A stretch of DNA of 64,000 bases. Source: Planctomycetaceae bacterium (GTDB lineage: Bacteria > Planctomycetota > Planctomycetia > Planctomycetales > Planctomycetaceae). The DNA is taken from assembly GCA_041398785.1 (NCBI GenBank), contig JAWKUA010000007.1:124001-188000 (forward strand). The letters run 5' to 3'. Under the pieces are notes generated by a model that saw nothing but the letters and a program-made list of their open reading frames with translations, was not told the origin of the DNA and searched no databases. Made by a program: the position numbers and the translations under genes. Positions 17,882 to 27,182 of the stretch are shown piece after piece; positions within the stretch are counted from its first letter, which is position 1; each line of letters begins with the position of its first letter.

Positions 17882-19915
17882 TCAGACTTCCTGTTCGGCG
17901 GCCGCTTCCTTTCTTGCCAGCAGCAGCCGGTTGTAGGCGGCGATGGTCTCCTTGCGGCGAACCATCCCCAGCAGTCGTCCGGGTTCCTTCGGGTCGAGTA
18001 CCGGGAGTTCGTCGATGTTTAGTGTCGTGAACTTGCTCAGCGCGACGTTCAGGTCGTCCGCTGGCGAGACGCTTAGAAAACGCGACACCATCACGTCGGA
18101 AGCGTCAGCCAGTTGCCAGATCGTTTCATCGTAAATGAACCGCCGAACATCGTCCGCCGAGAAGATGCCGACCATTCTTTCTTCGTCGTTGAGAACGGGA
18201 AAATAGTGCTGGTGAGTGCGGCTGACCAGCTTGACGATCTCAGACAAAGGCATGGCTTCCGGAACGCATTCGATCTTCCGATCCCGGCGATAGACATGGT
18301 CCACCGTCAGTCCTTCCAGAACATCCACCAGGAAATCGCCGCGGTGAGCCGGAGACTGCAGCCGGGACAAGACCTGTTTGCTGTACAGCGTCCACCGCTG
18401 TTCCATCAGGAAACACAGCGTCGAGACCCACATCGTGGGCAGCAGCAACTGATAGCTGCCGGTCATTTCGGAAACCATGATGATCGTCGAAATCGGCGCG
18501 TGGGCACACCCGGCGAAAAATCCGGCCATACCGACAATCCCGAAGGCACCCGGTTCCAGTTCCGGCCAGTAGCTCTTCGCCAGCGTTCCGAAGGCGACTC
18601 CCACACAGCCCCCGATCACCATCGAAGGACCGAACACACCGCCGGAGCCTCCGGAACTGATGGTCAGCGACGTCGTCAGGATCTTGAACAGAGCCACAAT
18701 CAGCAACAGCTTGATCGTCACCGTTTCCGGTTCCTGCAAAGCCGTCTGCAGGACTCCGTATCCGGTCGACAGAACTCCCAGTAGCTTTCGCTGTTCCAGC
18801 CGCTGCAGGGCCGAAGCGCTGTCCGCGGCGTTGTCCGTGGACGACGAATCCGCACCCGTTGCCGTTGTCGCGTCGCCGACTTCGGACGCATGTGTTTCAC
18901 TCCGCAGTGCAGCGACCTGCGCGTCCTTCGTCGGCAGCTGATTCATCAATCCGCCGTGCGGGCCGAATCCAAAGTACAGCGCCGCCGCGACAAGTCCGGC
19001 AAGTCCCGCTCCGATCGCCGGCCGAATGTGCCGCGGCCCGGGAAGCCGGTGAAACAGACTGTGAATGCCGTAGAAGCACTTGATGTAAAGAATTCCCACC
19101 AGAACCAGAACGATCGACATCAGACCGTACGGCACCAGTTCCGAGACCGACTTCATCGTGTATTCCGGCAGTTTTCCGAAGACGGTTTCGAAGCACTTTT
19201 CCGGAGGCAGCCCCAGCCCGTAAACCAGAAACAGTCCGTAAACCGAATACGCCACGATCGAAGCGATCGCTGTCGGCACGATGACTTCGGACTCCAGGTC
19301 GGCATCGCGGTACATGATTTCGCCGGCGAACAGTGCTCCGGCCAGGGGAGCCCGAAAGATGGCTCCGATGCCCGCGCCCATTCCCGCAGCCATCAGGACT
19401 CGCCGATCCCGCGCCGACAGTTTCAGAAGCTGCCCGAGACACGATCCCAGAGTCGCGCCGATCTGTGCGATCGGCCCTTCACGTCCGCCCGATCCGGCGG
19501 TTCCCAGCGTGATCGCCGACGCGATCGTTTTCACGAACGCAACACGCAGCGAGATGTTGCCGCGCTTGTTGTGAAAGGCATCGATCGCTCCGTCGGTGCC
19601 GTGACCTTCGGCTTCCGGAGCGAACGTGTAAACCAGCAGTCCTGACCCGATCCCGCCGCAGATCAGCACCGCAAGCAGCGCCAGAAACGAAAACGAAGTA
19701 TCGGGGGGATGAAACAGATGCTGTTCGCCGGCGGCTTCGCCCGGCTGAAACCCGGCAAACTGAAGCAGGACAAATCGCACCACGATCTGACCAAGCACCT
19801 GAAACACGATGGCTCCGACGCCGGCCATGATTCCCGTGACCACGGCCAGCAGAAACCATTTCCCGTTGGTATGCAGATGGAAATGGCCGGCCAGCCGTCG
19901 AAACAAGGAACCCAT
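17882..19915 (-). CDS. CLC-family chloride channel/antiporter with C-terminal CBS pair
   Basis: It is an integral inner-membrane anion channel or Cl-/H+ exchanger. About residues 20-520 hold the CLC transmembrane core with the filter motifs GHGTDGAIDA (variant of GSGIP), SGGREGPIAQIG with the gating Glu, and GGSGGVFGPSMVIGG (GxFxP). A long extracytoplasmic or loop insert around residues 325-365 is rich in Ala/Ser/Thr/Asp. The C-terminal 130 residues contain two CBS domains (FPVLNDEERMVGIFSADDVR and LPVLDPKEPGRLLGMVRRKE), which in the family bind adenine nucleotides. Length 677. ATG at 19915. The retained Glu in GREGP is compatible with either channel or exchanger activity. Confidence 0.93.
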   Translation of the reverse strand: MGSLFRRLAGHFHLHTNGKWFLLAVVTGIMAGVGAIVFQVLGQIVVRFVLLQFAGFQPGEAAGEQHLFHPPDTSFSFLALLAVLICGGIGSGLLVYTFAPEAEGHGTDGAIDAFHNKRGNISLRVAFVKTIASAITLGTAGSGGREGPIAQIGATLGSCLGQLLKLSARDRRVLMAAGMGAGIGAIFRAPLAGALFAGEIMYRDADLESEVIVPTAIASIVAYSVYGLFLVYGLGLPPEKCFETVFGKLPEYTMKSVSELVPYGLMSIVLVLVGILYIKCFYGIHSLFHRLPGPRHIRPAIGAGLAGLVAAALYFGFGPHGGLMNQLPTKDAQVAALRSETHASEVGDATTATGADSSSTDNAADSASALQRLEQRKLLGVLSTGYGVLQTALQEPETVTIKLLLIVALFKILTTSLTISSGGSGGVFGPSMVIGGCVGVAFGTLAKSYWPELEPGAFGIVGMAGFFAGCAHAPISTIIMVSEMTGSYQLLLPTMWVSTLCFLMEQRWTLYSKQVLSRLQSPAHRGDFLVDVLEGLTVDHVYRRDRKIECVPEAMPLSEIVKLVSRTHQHYFPVLNDEERMVGIFSADDVRRFIYDETIWQLADASDVMVSRFLSVSPADDLNVALSKFTTLNIDELPVLDPKEPGRLLGMVRRKETIAAYNRLLLARKEAAAEQEV

Positions 19916-20327
19916 TGTGATGTTGCCCGCTGCGAAATGACGTGCTTATTGGTTGCTGACTGCGCGAATGCCGATGAATGACAATCGGCGACGCGTCGCC
20001 GGCCGCGCGGCGCGGTTGCCTTGCCGATTGTTCAGGCTCGGCGAGCAATCGCCCTGGCCCGCAACGCAAACCCCGGCGAAACACACTCGCCCCTGTATCT
20101 TCGCGATTTTGCCGGCATTGCAACTGTCAGGCGGGCACTGCGCGAAGGATTCTGCAGATCCGTACCGGGATATCGACAACTGACGCGAAGACGCCACCGC
20201 AATTCAGAATCGTGTCTTCGGCACTGATCGAAACCGCAGTGCCGGGACACGAAACCGCGGTGCCGGGGTACGAATCCGGTGTCGTCGAACAAACCGAACG
20301 CCGCCGTCGAACGGTCAGCCGGCGTTG
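19916..20327. other. Intergenic region with a short direct repeat
   Basis: 412 bp between two leftward genes. CGAAACCGCAGTGCCGGGAC and its near copy CGAAACCGCGGTGCCGGGGT stand side by side at about 20229-20270. No convincing gene. The promoter of the CLC gene should lie here. Confidence 0.5.
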
Positions 20328-23300
20328 CTAAGCGGCTTTCAGCGAACGGGAATTCTGTGCCCAGTTGATCCAGTTCGTGACTTCTTCCAGATCCGGCATT
20401 TTTCCGCCGCGGACGATTCGCTGACCTTCGGCGGACTCACAGAACGGCGCGACTTCGGCAAGCAGATCGCTCGGCTGCTGCGACGCCACTTCTTCCGCTT
20501 CACCGTAACCGCAGGCCACCAGAATCTGTGCATCATGTCCCCTGAGTTGCGGGATCTGACACACCATCGCGGCCTGCGCCTGCCACTGTTCGACAACTTC
20601 GACGGTGATGCGGCGATTGTTGAGTTGAGCGACGACAGTTTCCGGCGACGCGTTCAGCAGGTCATCGACCGTCAGAATGTTGGCTCTCGCCAGGCGTTCG
20701 GCGGTTTTGGGACCGATGGACGGTGCGGCTTCGACGTCGCTGCTGCGGCTCAGGTAGAACTTCCATTCCGTGCCGCCGTGTCCGCCGGAATTTCCGTTTC
20801 CGTTTGAGCTGCCGTTGGCGCCGGAGGAACTTTCCGAATGACTGCGGGACCGCCGGTCATTGTCGCGATCCATCAGCCGGCTGGCGACGCGAGTGGTACG
20901 GCGAGATTCCGCCTTTCGCTCCATGCGACGCCGGCGCCGCGAGAAGCGTTCGGATCGCGTCCGCTGAGACTCTCCGCTGTATCCCGGCCGTCGCTGTCGG
21001 CGCACGGAACCCGTTCCGGAACTACTCCGTGCCCGGCCCGTTGAATGAATGACCGTCGACGACCGCTGTGACGACGACCCGTTTCCGGAACGACTGTGGT
21101 ACTCATGGCGGTGCCGGCGGGCGTCTTCCATCGATCGTGCATGCAGCGCCCAGCGAGTCCAGTTGATGGCTTCCTGACGATCGATCGCTCGTCCGGCCCG
21201 AAGGTAATGTCGTCCCGAATCCGAATACTGAAACGCCGTCAGCAGATCGAACACCGCTTCCGGCCTCAGTCGGCTCATCTGTTCGACGGAACGAATTCCG
21301 GCGGCATACAGCAGAGCCGCGTCGCGTCGCCGCAGCATCGGAATCCGGCAGGACAATTCCGCCTGACCCTGCCAGGCATGAATTCGCTCACTGTCGATCA
21401 GAAATCCCTGGTCGCGAAACCGGTGTTCCAGTTCCGGAGCGGGGATCTGCAGCAGTTCATCGATCGTCTGAATATCAACGGACTGCAGCGCGGCGATTTC
21501 CGCTACGGTCAGCCCGGCAAGGTCTTCGACCGGGTTATCCGTTTCCAGGTAGAAAAGCCACCGGGCATCCGTTTCGTTCGACGCGTCAGCAATCCGCTCA
21601 CCCATTTCGCCGGGGAATTCCTCCGCCTCGCCGTCAAACGCCTTGAACACCAGCGACTGATCGTCAATGACAGGTTCGCGCACGGGAACCGGCGTCGGCA
21701 CAGGGACCGCCACCGGTTGAGGAATAAACACCTGCTGCGGCTGCTGAGCGGGCAGTTCTTCCAGAGTTCGCATGGCGGCGCGGCGACGCACGAACAGTTC
21801 GCGGACATCGTTCTGACTGGTCAGCAGCAGGATCTGCTGGCCGGACGACGCCACTTCCATCAGCAGGTCGGCGGCCGCTTCGGCCCGGTCATCGTCCGCG
21901 GAAATAAACACGTCATCCAGCACCAGCGGCACTCGATCACTGTCGGCCGCCTTGATCTGAATCAGAGCCAGCCGAAGCGCCAGAGCAGCCTGATCGCGAG
22001 TCCCGCGGCTCAGTTGCGACACCGGCACCGGCACCGGCGAACGGCGGGTGTGAACGGTCAGCCCTGTCCGGTTTCCGGTCACTCCGAATCCCGTGCATTC
22101 CTCTTCGGTCAGACGCCGCAGATACTTCGACGCCAGGTCCAGAACCGCCGGCTTTCGCTGACTCTTCAGCCGGGCAATGACTTCCCGCAGGCTGGCTTCG
22201 GTCCGTTCAATGACACTCAGGCGAGCCTTCAGCAGTTCCGTCTGAGCATCGATTTCGGCGATGTCAGCATTCAGACGATCAATATCTTCCAGCCGCGCCG
22301 CTGCGGCAAGCTGGCGTCGCAGGTCGTCCAGTTCGCGTTCCAGGACCGGAATTCGTTCTGACGTGCGTTCGCGACGGACGGTCAGTTCGTCAAGCTGAAG
22401 CCGCAACTGCCGCAGCCTGGCATCCAGTTCCTGCAGTGATGCATCGTGCGAATGAGAATCCGTGCGCCGGTAATGACGATGAGCTTCCAGACTGCAGTCA
22501 GCGGTCGCCGACGAAAAATGTTTGGCGGCCAGAATGTTGTCAGCCCGCTGAAGCTCGTCACGCAGGCAGTCGCGGCGACCGCGAATGACGTCCTGCAGCG
22601 ACGCGATGCTTTGCAGTGCCCGCGAGGCGAACATGGCTTCCAGACCCTGCTCATGCGCCACGACGGCGGCTTCGTGTTTGGCGGCGTAATCACACAGCGC
22701 GAAGATTTCGTCGCGAAGATGATTCTGCAGCGTCGCGACCGGCAGTCCGCCTGAACCGGATGCGGCACCCTGGTGTTCCAGGTCGTTCAGCCGGTGTTCA
22801 AGACGACTGATCAGCGCTCGCACCGAACGCAGGGATTCGTGAGTGTGAGGCTTGCTGCCGGTGATGGTCGACGTCGACAACCCCTGGTGTTCAATGGTGG
22901 CCTGCACGGCGCTCCACGTTTCCATGCGTTTGTCAATCTGCACCAATTCCGCCTGGATGCGATCGCGGTCCAGCGCCAGCAGATTTCGCTGCAGCAGTTC
23001 CCTGCGCCGAGCCTCCAGCCGTGCGATTTCCGCCTGCAGTTCGGCAATCTGATTTGCCAGGGAAAGCAGCTCCTGCCGCAGCGCCGCCAGTTCACCTTCA
23101 AGTTCCGCAATGCGCGCCGGGACGGAAGGCGACACAGTTCGCATCGCAGCCAGTTCGTCCTGCAACGCTCGGCGGCGCGCGGCAAGTTGTTCAATCTGCC
23201 GGACCAGCCCGATCGCAGTTGCGTCGCCGGTCCGTTCACGAACCGCCTGATCCAGAGCGATCTCCGCGCGGCGAATTTCGGCCTCAATGTCGCTGCCGCC

Positions 23301-23747
23301 CAGCGGACCGGAAAGACACAGCCGCGTCAACAGATCGAAGCGGTCCGCCTCCTGATGGCCGACACTGAAAATCTCGCGGTAAACGTCTTCGGACACCCAG
23401 TCCGGCAGACGATTCGACACGGAAGAAAGCCGCGCATCAGTGCCGCGATCCACGACTTCCAGATCGTCGTTCAGTCCGCCGACGCCACTCGTCCGCGCGC
23501 GGCGGCGAAGTCGAAACCGGCGATCTGTGGATTCGATATCCAGGTAGCCGTGGTTGTGGACGTCACGGAATCCCTCGCTGACCGAATCCGCGTGGTAACC
23601 AAACAGGACACCGCGCAGAAAGTGAACCAGCGTCGTCTTGCCGGTCCCGTTGCCCCCGTAGATGACGGTAAGCCCCGGTGCCAGACCGGACAGAGGAAAG
23701 TTCTGAAACATGCCGAACTGGTCAATTGAAAACTCGTTGAATTGCAT
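20328..23747 (-). CDS. YhaN/SbcC-like ATPase with two C-terminal helix-hairpin-helix-like modules
   Basis: N-terminal ATPase half: MQFNEFSIDQFGMFQNF and Walker A YGGNGTGKTT (residues 30-39). About residues 180-490 are Gln/Glu/Arg/Leu-rich coiled coil. The C-terminal ATPase half has the signature LSRGTRDQAALALRLALIQI and Walker B VPLVLDDVFISADDDRAEA. These are the marks of the YhaN/SbcC/Rad50 family. After it come a DUF4332/HhH-like module (about 750-880), a 116-residue Arg/Ser/Gly-rich linker (about 887-1002) and a second similar module (about 1003-1139, PSIGPKTAERLARANILTVD). HhH modules suggest DNA binding. The SbcD-like partner gene is immediately upstream in the same direction (222-bp gap). 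A role in DNA end processing or chromosome maintenance is inferred. Confidence 0.85.
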   Translation of the reverse strand: MQFNEFSIDQFGMFQNFPLSGLAPGLTVIYGGNGTGKTTLVHFLRGVLFGYHADSVSEGFRDVHNHGYLDIESTDRRFRLRRRARTSGVGGLNDDLEVVDRGTDARLSSVSNRLPDWVSEDVYREIFSVGHQEADRFDLLTRLCLSGPLGGSDIEAEIRRAEIALDQAVRERTGDATAIGLVRQIEQLAARRRALQDELAAMRTVSPSVPARIAELEGELAALRQELLSLANQIAELQAEIARLEARRRELLQRNLLALDRDRIQAELVQIDKRMETWSAVQATIEHQGLSTSTITGSKPHTHESLRSVRALISRLEHRLNDLEHQGAASGSGGLPVATLQNHLRDEIFALCDYAAKHEAAVVAHEQGLEAMFASRALQSIASLQDVIRGRRDCLRDELQRADNILAAKHFSSATADCSLEAHRHYRRTDSHSHDASLQELDARLRQLRLQLDELTVRRERTSERIPVLERELDDLRRQLAAAARLEDIDRLNADIAEIDAQTELLKARLSVIERTEASLREVIARLKSQRKPAVLDLASKYLRRLTEEECTGFGVTGNRTGLTVHTRRSPVPVPVSQLSRGTRDQAALALRLALIQIKAADSDRVPLVLDDVFISADDDRAEAAADLLMEVASSGQQILLLTSQNDVRELFVRRRAAMRTLEELPAQQPQQVFIPQPVAVPVPTPVPVREPVIDDQSLVFKAFDGEAEEFPGEMGERIADASNETDARWLFYLETDNPVEDLAGLTVAEIAALQSVDIQTIDELLQIPAPELEHRFRDQGFLIDSERIHAWQGQAELSCRIPMLRRRDAALLYAAGIRSVEQMSRLRPEAVFDLLTAFQYSDSGRHYLRAGRAIDRQEAINWTRWALHARSMEDARRHRHEYHSRSGNGSSSQRSSTVIHSTGRARSSSGTGSVRRQRRPGYSGESQRTRSERFSRRRRRMERKAESRRTTRVASRLMDRDNDRRSRSHSESSSGANGSSNGNGNSGGHGGTEWKFYLSRSSDVEAAPSIGPKTAERLARANILTVDDLLNASPETVVAQLNNRRITVEVVEQWQAQAAMVCQIPQLRGHDAQILVACGYGEAEEVASQQPSDLLAEVAPFCESAEGQRIVRGGKMPDLEEVTNWINWAQNSRSLKAA

Positions 23748-23969
23748 GAGTTCTGCTTTCGACTACAGGGACAGGAAACCGATTGATTGCGGCAGCGCAG
23801 TGCCGAATTGGAATATCAGGATGCCGGGTCTGTTGTGCGAACCGTCACGATGGCCTGCGCCCCGTCTGGCCGAATCGACCGGTTTCGCGAAGTGAAATGT
23901 TCTCACCGGACACCGCCGTGACCTGCCGCCGTGAGCCACCGCCGGCGGCCGACGACGAACACCCCCCGA

Positions 23970-25043
23970 TCATGCGGCTCGTGACAGAAGTTCAAGGCCG
24001 GCCCAGGTTTCTCCGCATCGCGTACGGATCGTGCCGCTGTCCGCTCGCACAACACTCAGGAATTCCCGCATGGCCAGCGTCAGCGACGGGATTTCCACCG
24101 ATACCAGGTCTTCCTGGTAGCGGACGGATCGCGGCCAGGCTCCGCGATGTCCGGACTGCAGGTCATTCCGCATCAGTCTCAGCAGGCGCGCTTCCGACAA
24201 CTCGTGAAGCGACGGCCCGCCGAATCGTCCGGCACCGCTGACCACCCAGTCGACCAGCAGCGTTCGTTCGTTGTCAACGCCCACACCGGACAGCACTCGC
24301 CCCACGCATTCGCGAAGCCCGGAATGCAGGGCCGCGGAATCCAGCGACAGATGCTGCTGTGAAAACCGCAGAACGTCCGTCTCCAGAAACTTCGCCGTCA
24401 GAGACTGCGTGGCCGTGTCGGCTGTGACCAGCAGGCAGCCGCACGCATGTCGTTCGTCCGGCGACTGCGCCTGAGTTGCTCCGGCGGAGGCTGTCAGAAC
24501 ACCATTACCCGCCGTCAGCCGATTTGCGTGCTGATGTTGCCGCGACGGCTGAATCTGATACCGCAGCGAATTCCCCGACCACCGATCAGCAAACGACTGC
24601 CCGGCGCAGATCGTCAGATCGGATCGGGTGTCAGCCGTCATCGGCCTCGCGGAAAACCGAAGCTGTCCCGCTGACGTCAGCGAATCGCAGCACACGTCCA
24701 GCCGCTGATCGCTGGTCAGGACCACCGAACAGATTCGACTCAGCGCCGAACGGTGAGTCTCATTCGCAGCCCACGCAACCACCGGAATCTGAGCGTTCCG
24801 CAGCGAGTCGAACTGCCCGTCCAGCCACCTCACGACGGGCTCCAGATCCGCGTCGGAATCCGTGATCGAACCTGCGATCACGACAAAGTGAGCCCTCGTG
24901 GCGATCGCCTGCTCAATCAGGTTGCGAGTCGCCTGGCGAAACGCTCCGGCCGCCAGAGTCTTCAGCCATCCGGGAGCGTCGGCGATGCCTCGAACCGACG
25001 ATGCCAGCCGCAGATGATCCGCGTGAAGAAACCGAATTTCCAT
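23970..25043 (-). CDS. SbcD/YhaO-like phosphoesterase-fold protein with degenerate metal site
   Basis: ATG at 25043 follows GGGAGG by 8 bp (a TTG two codons earlier is less likely). The start MEIRFLHADHLRL and later HFVVIAGSITDSDADLEPVV and IPVVAWAANETHRS align by eye with the SbcD motifs TSDxHLG, GDLxD and GNHD. Most metal ligands are changed: the Asp-x-His is disordered, GD is replaced by AGS and GNHD by ANETH. The 357-residue length and the tail (FLSVVRADSGTIRTRCGETW) are compatible with a capping domain. It is adjacent to and upstream of the YhaN-like ATPase, the normal order for nuclease-ATPase pairs. I infer a non-catalytic structural subunit; the homology is inferred from weak motifs plus context. 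Confidence 0.65.
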   Translation of the reverse strand: MEIRFLHADHLRLASSVRGIADAPGWLKTLAAGAFRQATRNLIEQAIATRAHFVVIAGSITDSDADLEPVVRWLDGQFDSLRNAQIPVVAWAANETHRSALSRICSVVLTSDQRLDVCCDSLTSAGQLRFSARPMTADTRSDLTICAGQSFADRWSGNSLRYQIQPSRQHQHANRLTAGNGVLTASAGATQAQSPDERHACGCLLVTADTATQSLTAKFLETDVLRFSQQHLSLDSAALHSGLRECVGRVLSGVGVDNERTLLVDWVVSGAGRFGGPSLHELSEARLLRLMRNDLQSGHRGAWPRSVRYQEDLVSVEIPSLTLAMREFLSVVRADSGTIRTRCGETWAGLELLSRAA

Positions 25044-25318
25044 GATCAATGCCTCCCTGCATTGGACAATTTGCGCGACGAACCCGCTCTGTGCGGAGCC
25101 CCTCCGCGCGAACTTTCAGCGGATTCTGCCGGAACTTAGCCGATTCACAAAATCGCGACCAGACGAATCCGCAGTTTTTGCCGAAGTCCGTGCCGACACC
25201 GCCGCCGGTAGCCACGACCTCCCCAAACCGCGCGGCCAAAGGCGATCGGGCGTTCACCATGCAGCGGGCGCAATTTCGGGCAGCCGGCTAGAATTCTGTA
25301 CCGAAGCTTCTGGCGGGG

Positions 25319-25873
25319 CTATTTCGTCCTCTGCATCGCTTTGACGAACGGAATGATATCTTCGGCGTAGGTAAAGGCTTCTTCTTTACCGTCCTCAATC
25401 AGCGACGGATCAAAGCGTTTTGCCAATTTTCCGTCGCGGCCATAGACGTACACCGCGGGAATGGAACTGAGTTTGATTTCGTCAAACAACTCGTCCGATG
25501 CGGTGGTGCTCAGGTAGTTGCGAAACGCAGCGTTCTGCTTGACCAGAAACTTCTCCGCCTTTTCCCGGTATCGTTCCGGCGGCCGCGACTTGATCCCCAC
25601 ATAGTCGACGCAGAAGCTGACACAGACCACGTCCTTCGGAAAGGATTCGTGAAGCTTCACCAGCCCCGGGAACTCCTTCATGCACGGCAGACACGACGTG
25701 GACCAGACGTCGACCACCACGATCTTGTCGCGGTTTTGGGCCACATACGCCTGAAGATCCTGCCACGTTCCGGCGGTCAGAGTAACGTCAGTGGCTTCCT
25801 TTGCGTCGTCGGCGATGGCGATACCGCCAGTCAGCACGCACATCACGGCGGTTGCCAGAGTCAGTGGTTTCAT
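25319..25873 (-). CDS. Secreted thioredoxin-like (TlpA/redoxin family) protein
   Basis: The signal peptide MKPLTLATAVMCVLTGGIAIA is followed by a thioredoxin fold with VDVWSTSCLPCMKEFPGLVK (Cys61 and Cys64, a CxxC redox pair) and the cis-Pro loop SSIPAVYVYGRDG. 184 residues. It likely reduces or isomerises disulfides outside the cytoplasm; TlpA-like proteins often serve cytochrome c maturation. ATG at 25873 with GGAAGGG upstream. No ccm gene is nearby, so the client is unknown. Confidence 0.9.
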   Translation of the reverse strand: MKPLTLATAVMCVLTGGIAIADDAKEATDVTLTAGTWQDLQAYVAQNRDKIVVVDVWSTSCLPCMKEFPGLVKLHESFPKDVVCVSFCVDYVGIKSRPPERYREKAEKFLVKQNAAFRNYLSTTASDELFDEIKLSSIPAVYVYGRDGKLAKRFDPSLIEDGKEEAFTYAEDIIPFVKAMQRTK

Positions 25874-26261
25874 TAGATCAGCCCTTCCAACAAGAATATC
25901 CCCGATCGGTCGAATCCCGGTTTCTGCGACGCGACGTCAGACGTCCGCCGGCACAGACCAGACTTCCCAAACTGTGTTTTCGAACAGCAACGCGCTCCGC
26001 GATTCGGGCGTCGATGCACCCACCAGTTTTTGATGTCGATTTCATTATGAGAGAGCTCCGTCAGGATACGGGGTTCAGATTGATGAGTGCCACTGGCTGT
26101 GCCGGTGTTTTCCTGAGCACAGAGCACTGGCACAGCCAGTGGCACGCATCAAAACACGATGGACAAGGCACTCCTGCCACGGCGGAGCTTCCGCAGGCGA
26201 TGATACTCCCGAACATCCGCGATGTCTGCGCACCGCCGATTTCCATCGCCGCGCGCGGTGC
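25874..26261. other. Intergenic region carrying repeat copy B
   Basis: 388 bp between two leftward genes. It contains the inverted copy of the family P palindrome and no supportable gene. Confidence 0.6.
26087..26145 (-). repeat. Dispersed palindromic repeat, family P, copy B (inverted)
   Basis: The 59-bp core starts GTGCCACTGGCTGTGCCGGT and ends CACTGGCACAGCCAGTGGCA plus C. The asymmetric centre (GTTTTCCTGAGCACAGAG) matches the reverse complement of copies A and C. The right flank CGATGGACAAGGCAC corresponds to the reverse complement of the left flank of copy C, so this copy is in opposite orientation. Confidence 0.75.
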
Positions 26262-26648
26262 TCAGATCATCGGCGACGCTCGCTGAACCAGTTGCAGCGG
26301 CAGCCCCCACGGATCGCGCAGCATCGCAAACGTGTCTCCGCCCGGCAGCGAATGCGTGTCGGCCACGACGGTTGCTCCGGCATTGGTCAACCGGCGTACG
26401 TCGCCGGAGACGTCTTTGGAAACGAATGCCAGGTGAAGTTCGGCCGGATTCCTGTTGCGGTAATCGGGAAGAGGGGCGTCGCGATTTCCGTAGATTTCAA
26501 TCATCACCGAACCGCTGTCGTCCGCCAGAAAATGGGCGTACGGAGCGTCGACGGTGCGACGCTTGACGGTCAGTCCGAGATGTTCCACGTACCAGCGCGC
26601 CATCAGCACCGGTTCTTCCACATTGAAAGCTGTATGTTCGATCTTCAT
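26262..26648 (-). CDS. VOC-family (glyoxalase/dioxygenase fold) protein
   Basis: About 128 residues with two beta-alpha-beta-beta-beta units. Candidate metal ligands are His in MKIEHTAFNVEEP, Glu in MIEIYGNRD, His in ELHLAFVSKD and the terminal region LRDPWGLPLQLVQ. ATG at 26648 begins the fold directly; the upstream extension to 26780 is Arg/Ser-rich and unsupported. The substrate is unknown: glyoxalase, dioxygenase or resistance-type functions all share this fold. Confidence 0.88.
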   Translation of the reverse strand: MKIEHTAFNVEEPVLMARWYVEHLGLTVKRRTVDAPYAHFLADDSGSVMIEIYGNRDAPLPDYRNRNPAELHLAFVSKDVSGDVRRLTNAGATVVADTHSLPGGDTFAMLRDPWGLPLQLVQRASPMI

Positions 26649-27182
26649 GCGATTGCCACTGGTCCGGAAAAATTCAGAAGAAAACGGGATCGTCGCCGGG
26701 CGATCCGGTGACGGAATCCCGCGCCGCCCGATTCCACTTGTCGCACCGCTGCGTCGCCTGGCGCGTGCGACGGGGAGCATCGTAGCTGGTCCCTTTCCCG
26801 GCGTCCCGGCACGTGTCGCGCCTGGTGCAGGGTTCGTTCAGAAATCCACGCAACCGGTCGTCAACCACGGCGACAATGGCTTTTATACTGGCCGCGGCGA
26901 ACGCTGATACTTTTCGCACTTCTTCATGCCGCGAGCCAGAATACCTCAAATCGCCCCGCTTGGGGTATAGCCTCGCTCGCTGCCGAATCGGACAACGGGC
27001 GGTGCTGCGCTGCGGCTGTCCGGGGAAACGCTGCAGGTGGTGTTCGACGAATCCGGTGCCGGCCAGCCGGAAAACGTTCGAACGGTGGCCGCCACCGGCA
27101 GAACCGGCAGCGCGAATGGCGAAACCGATGGCCCGTCATCGATAGAACGCAACAACCGTGACTGTGACTGAAGGAATTGGTC
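26649..27182. other. Divergent intergenic region upstream of the kinase
   Basis: 534 bp separating leftward and rightward genes. No domain-bearing frame and no repeat of the dispersed families was found. It should contain the promoters of the VOC gene and the kinase gene. Confidence 0.5.
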
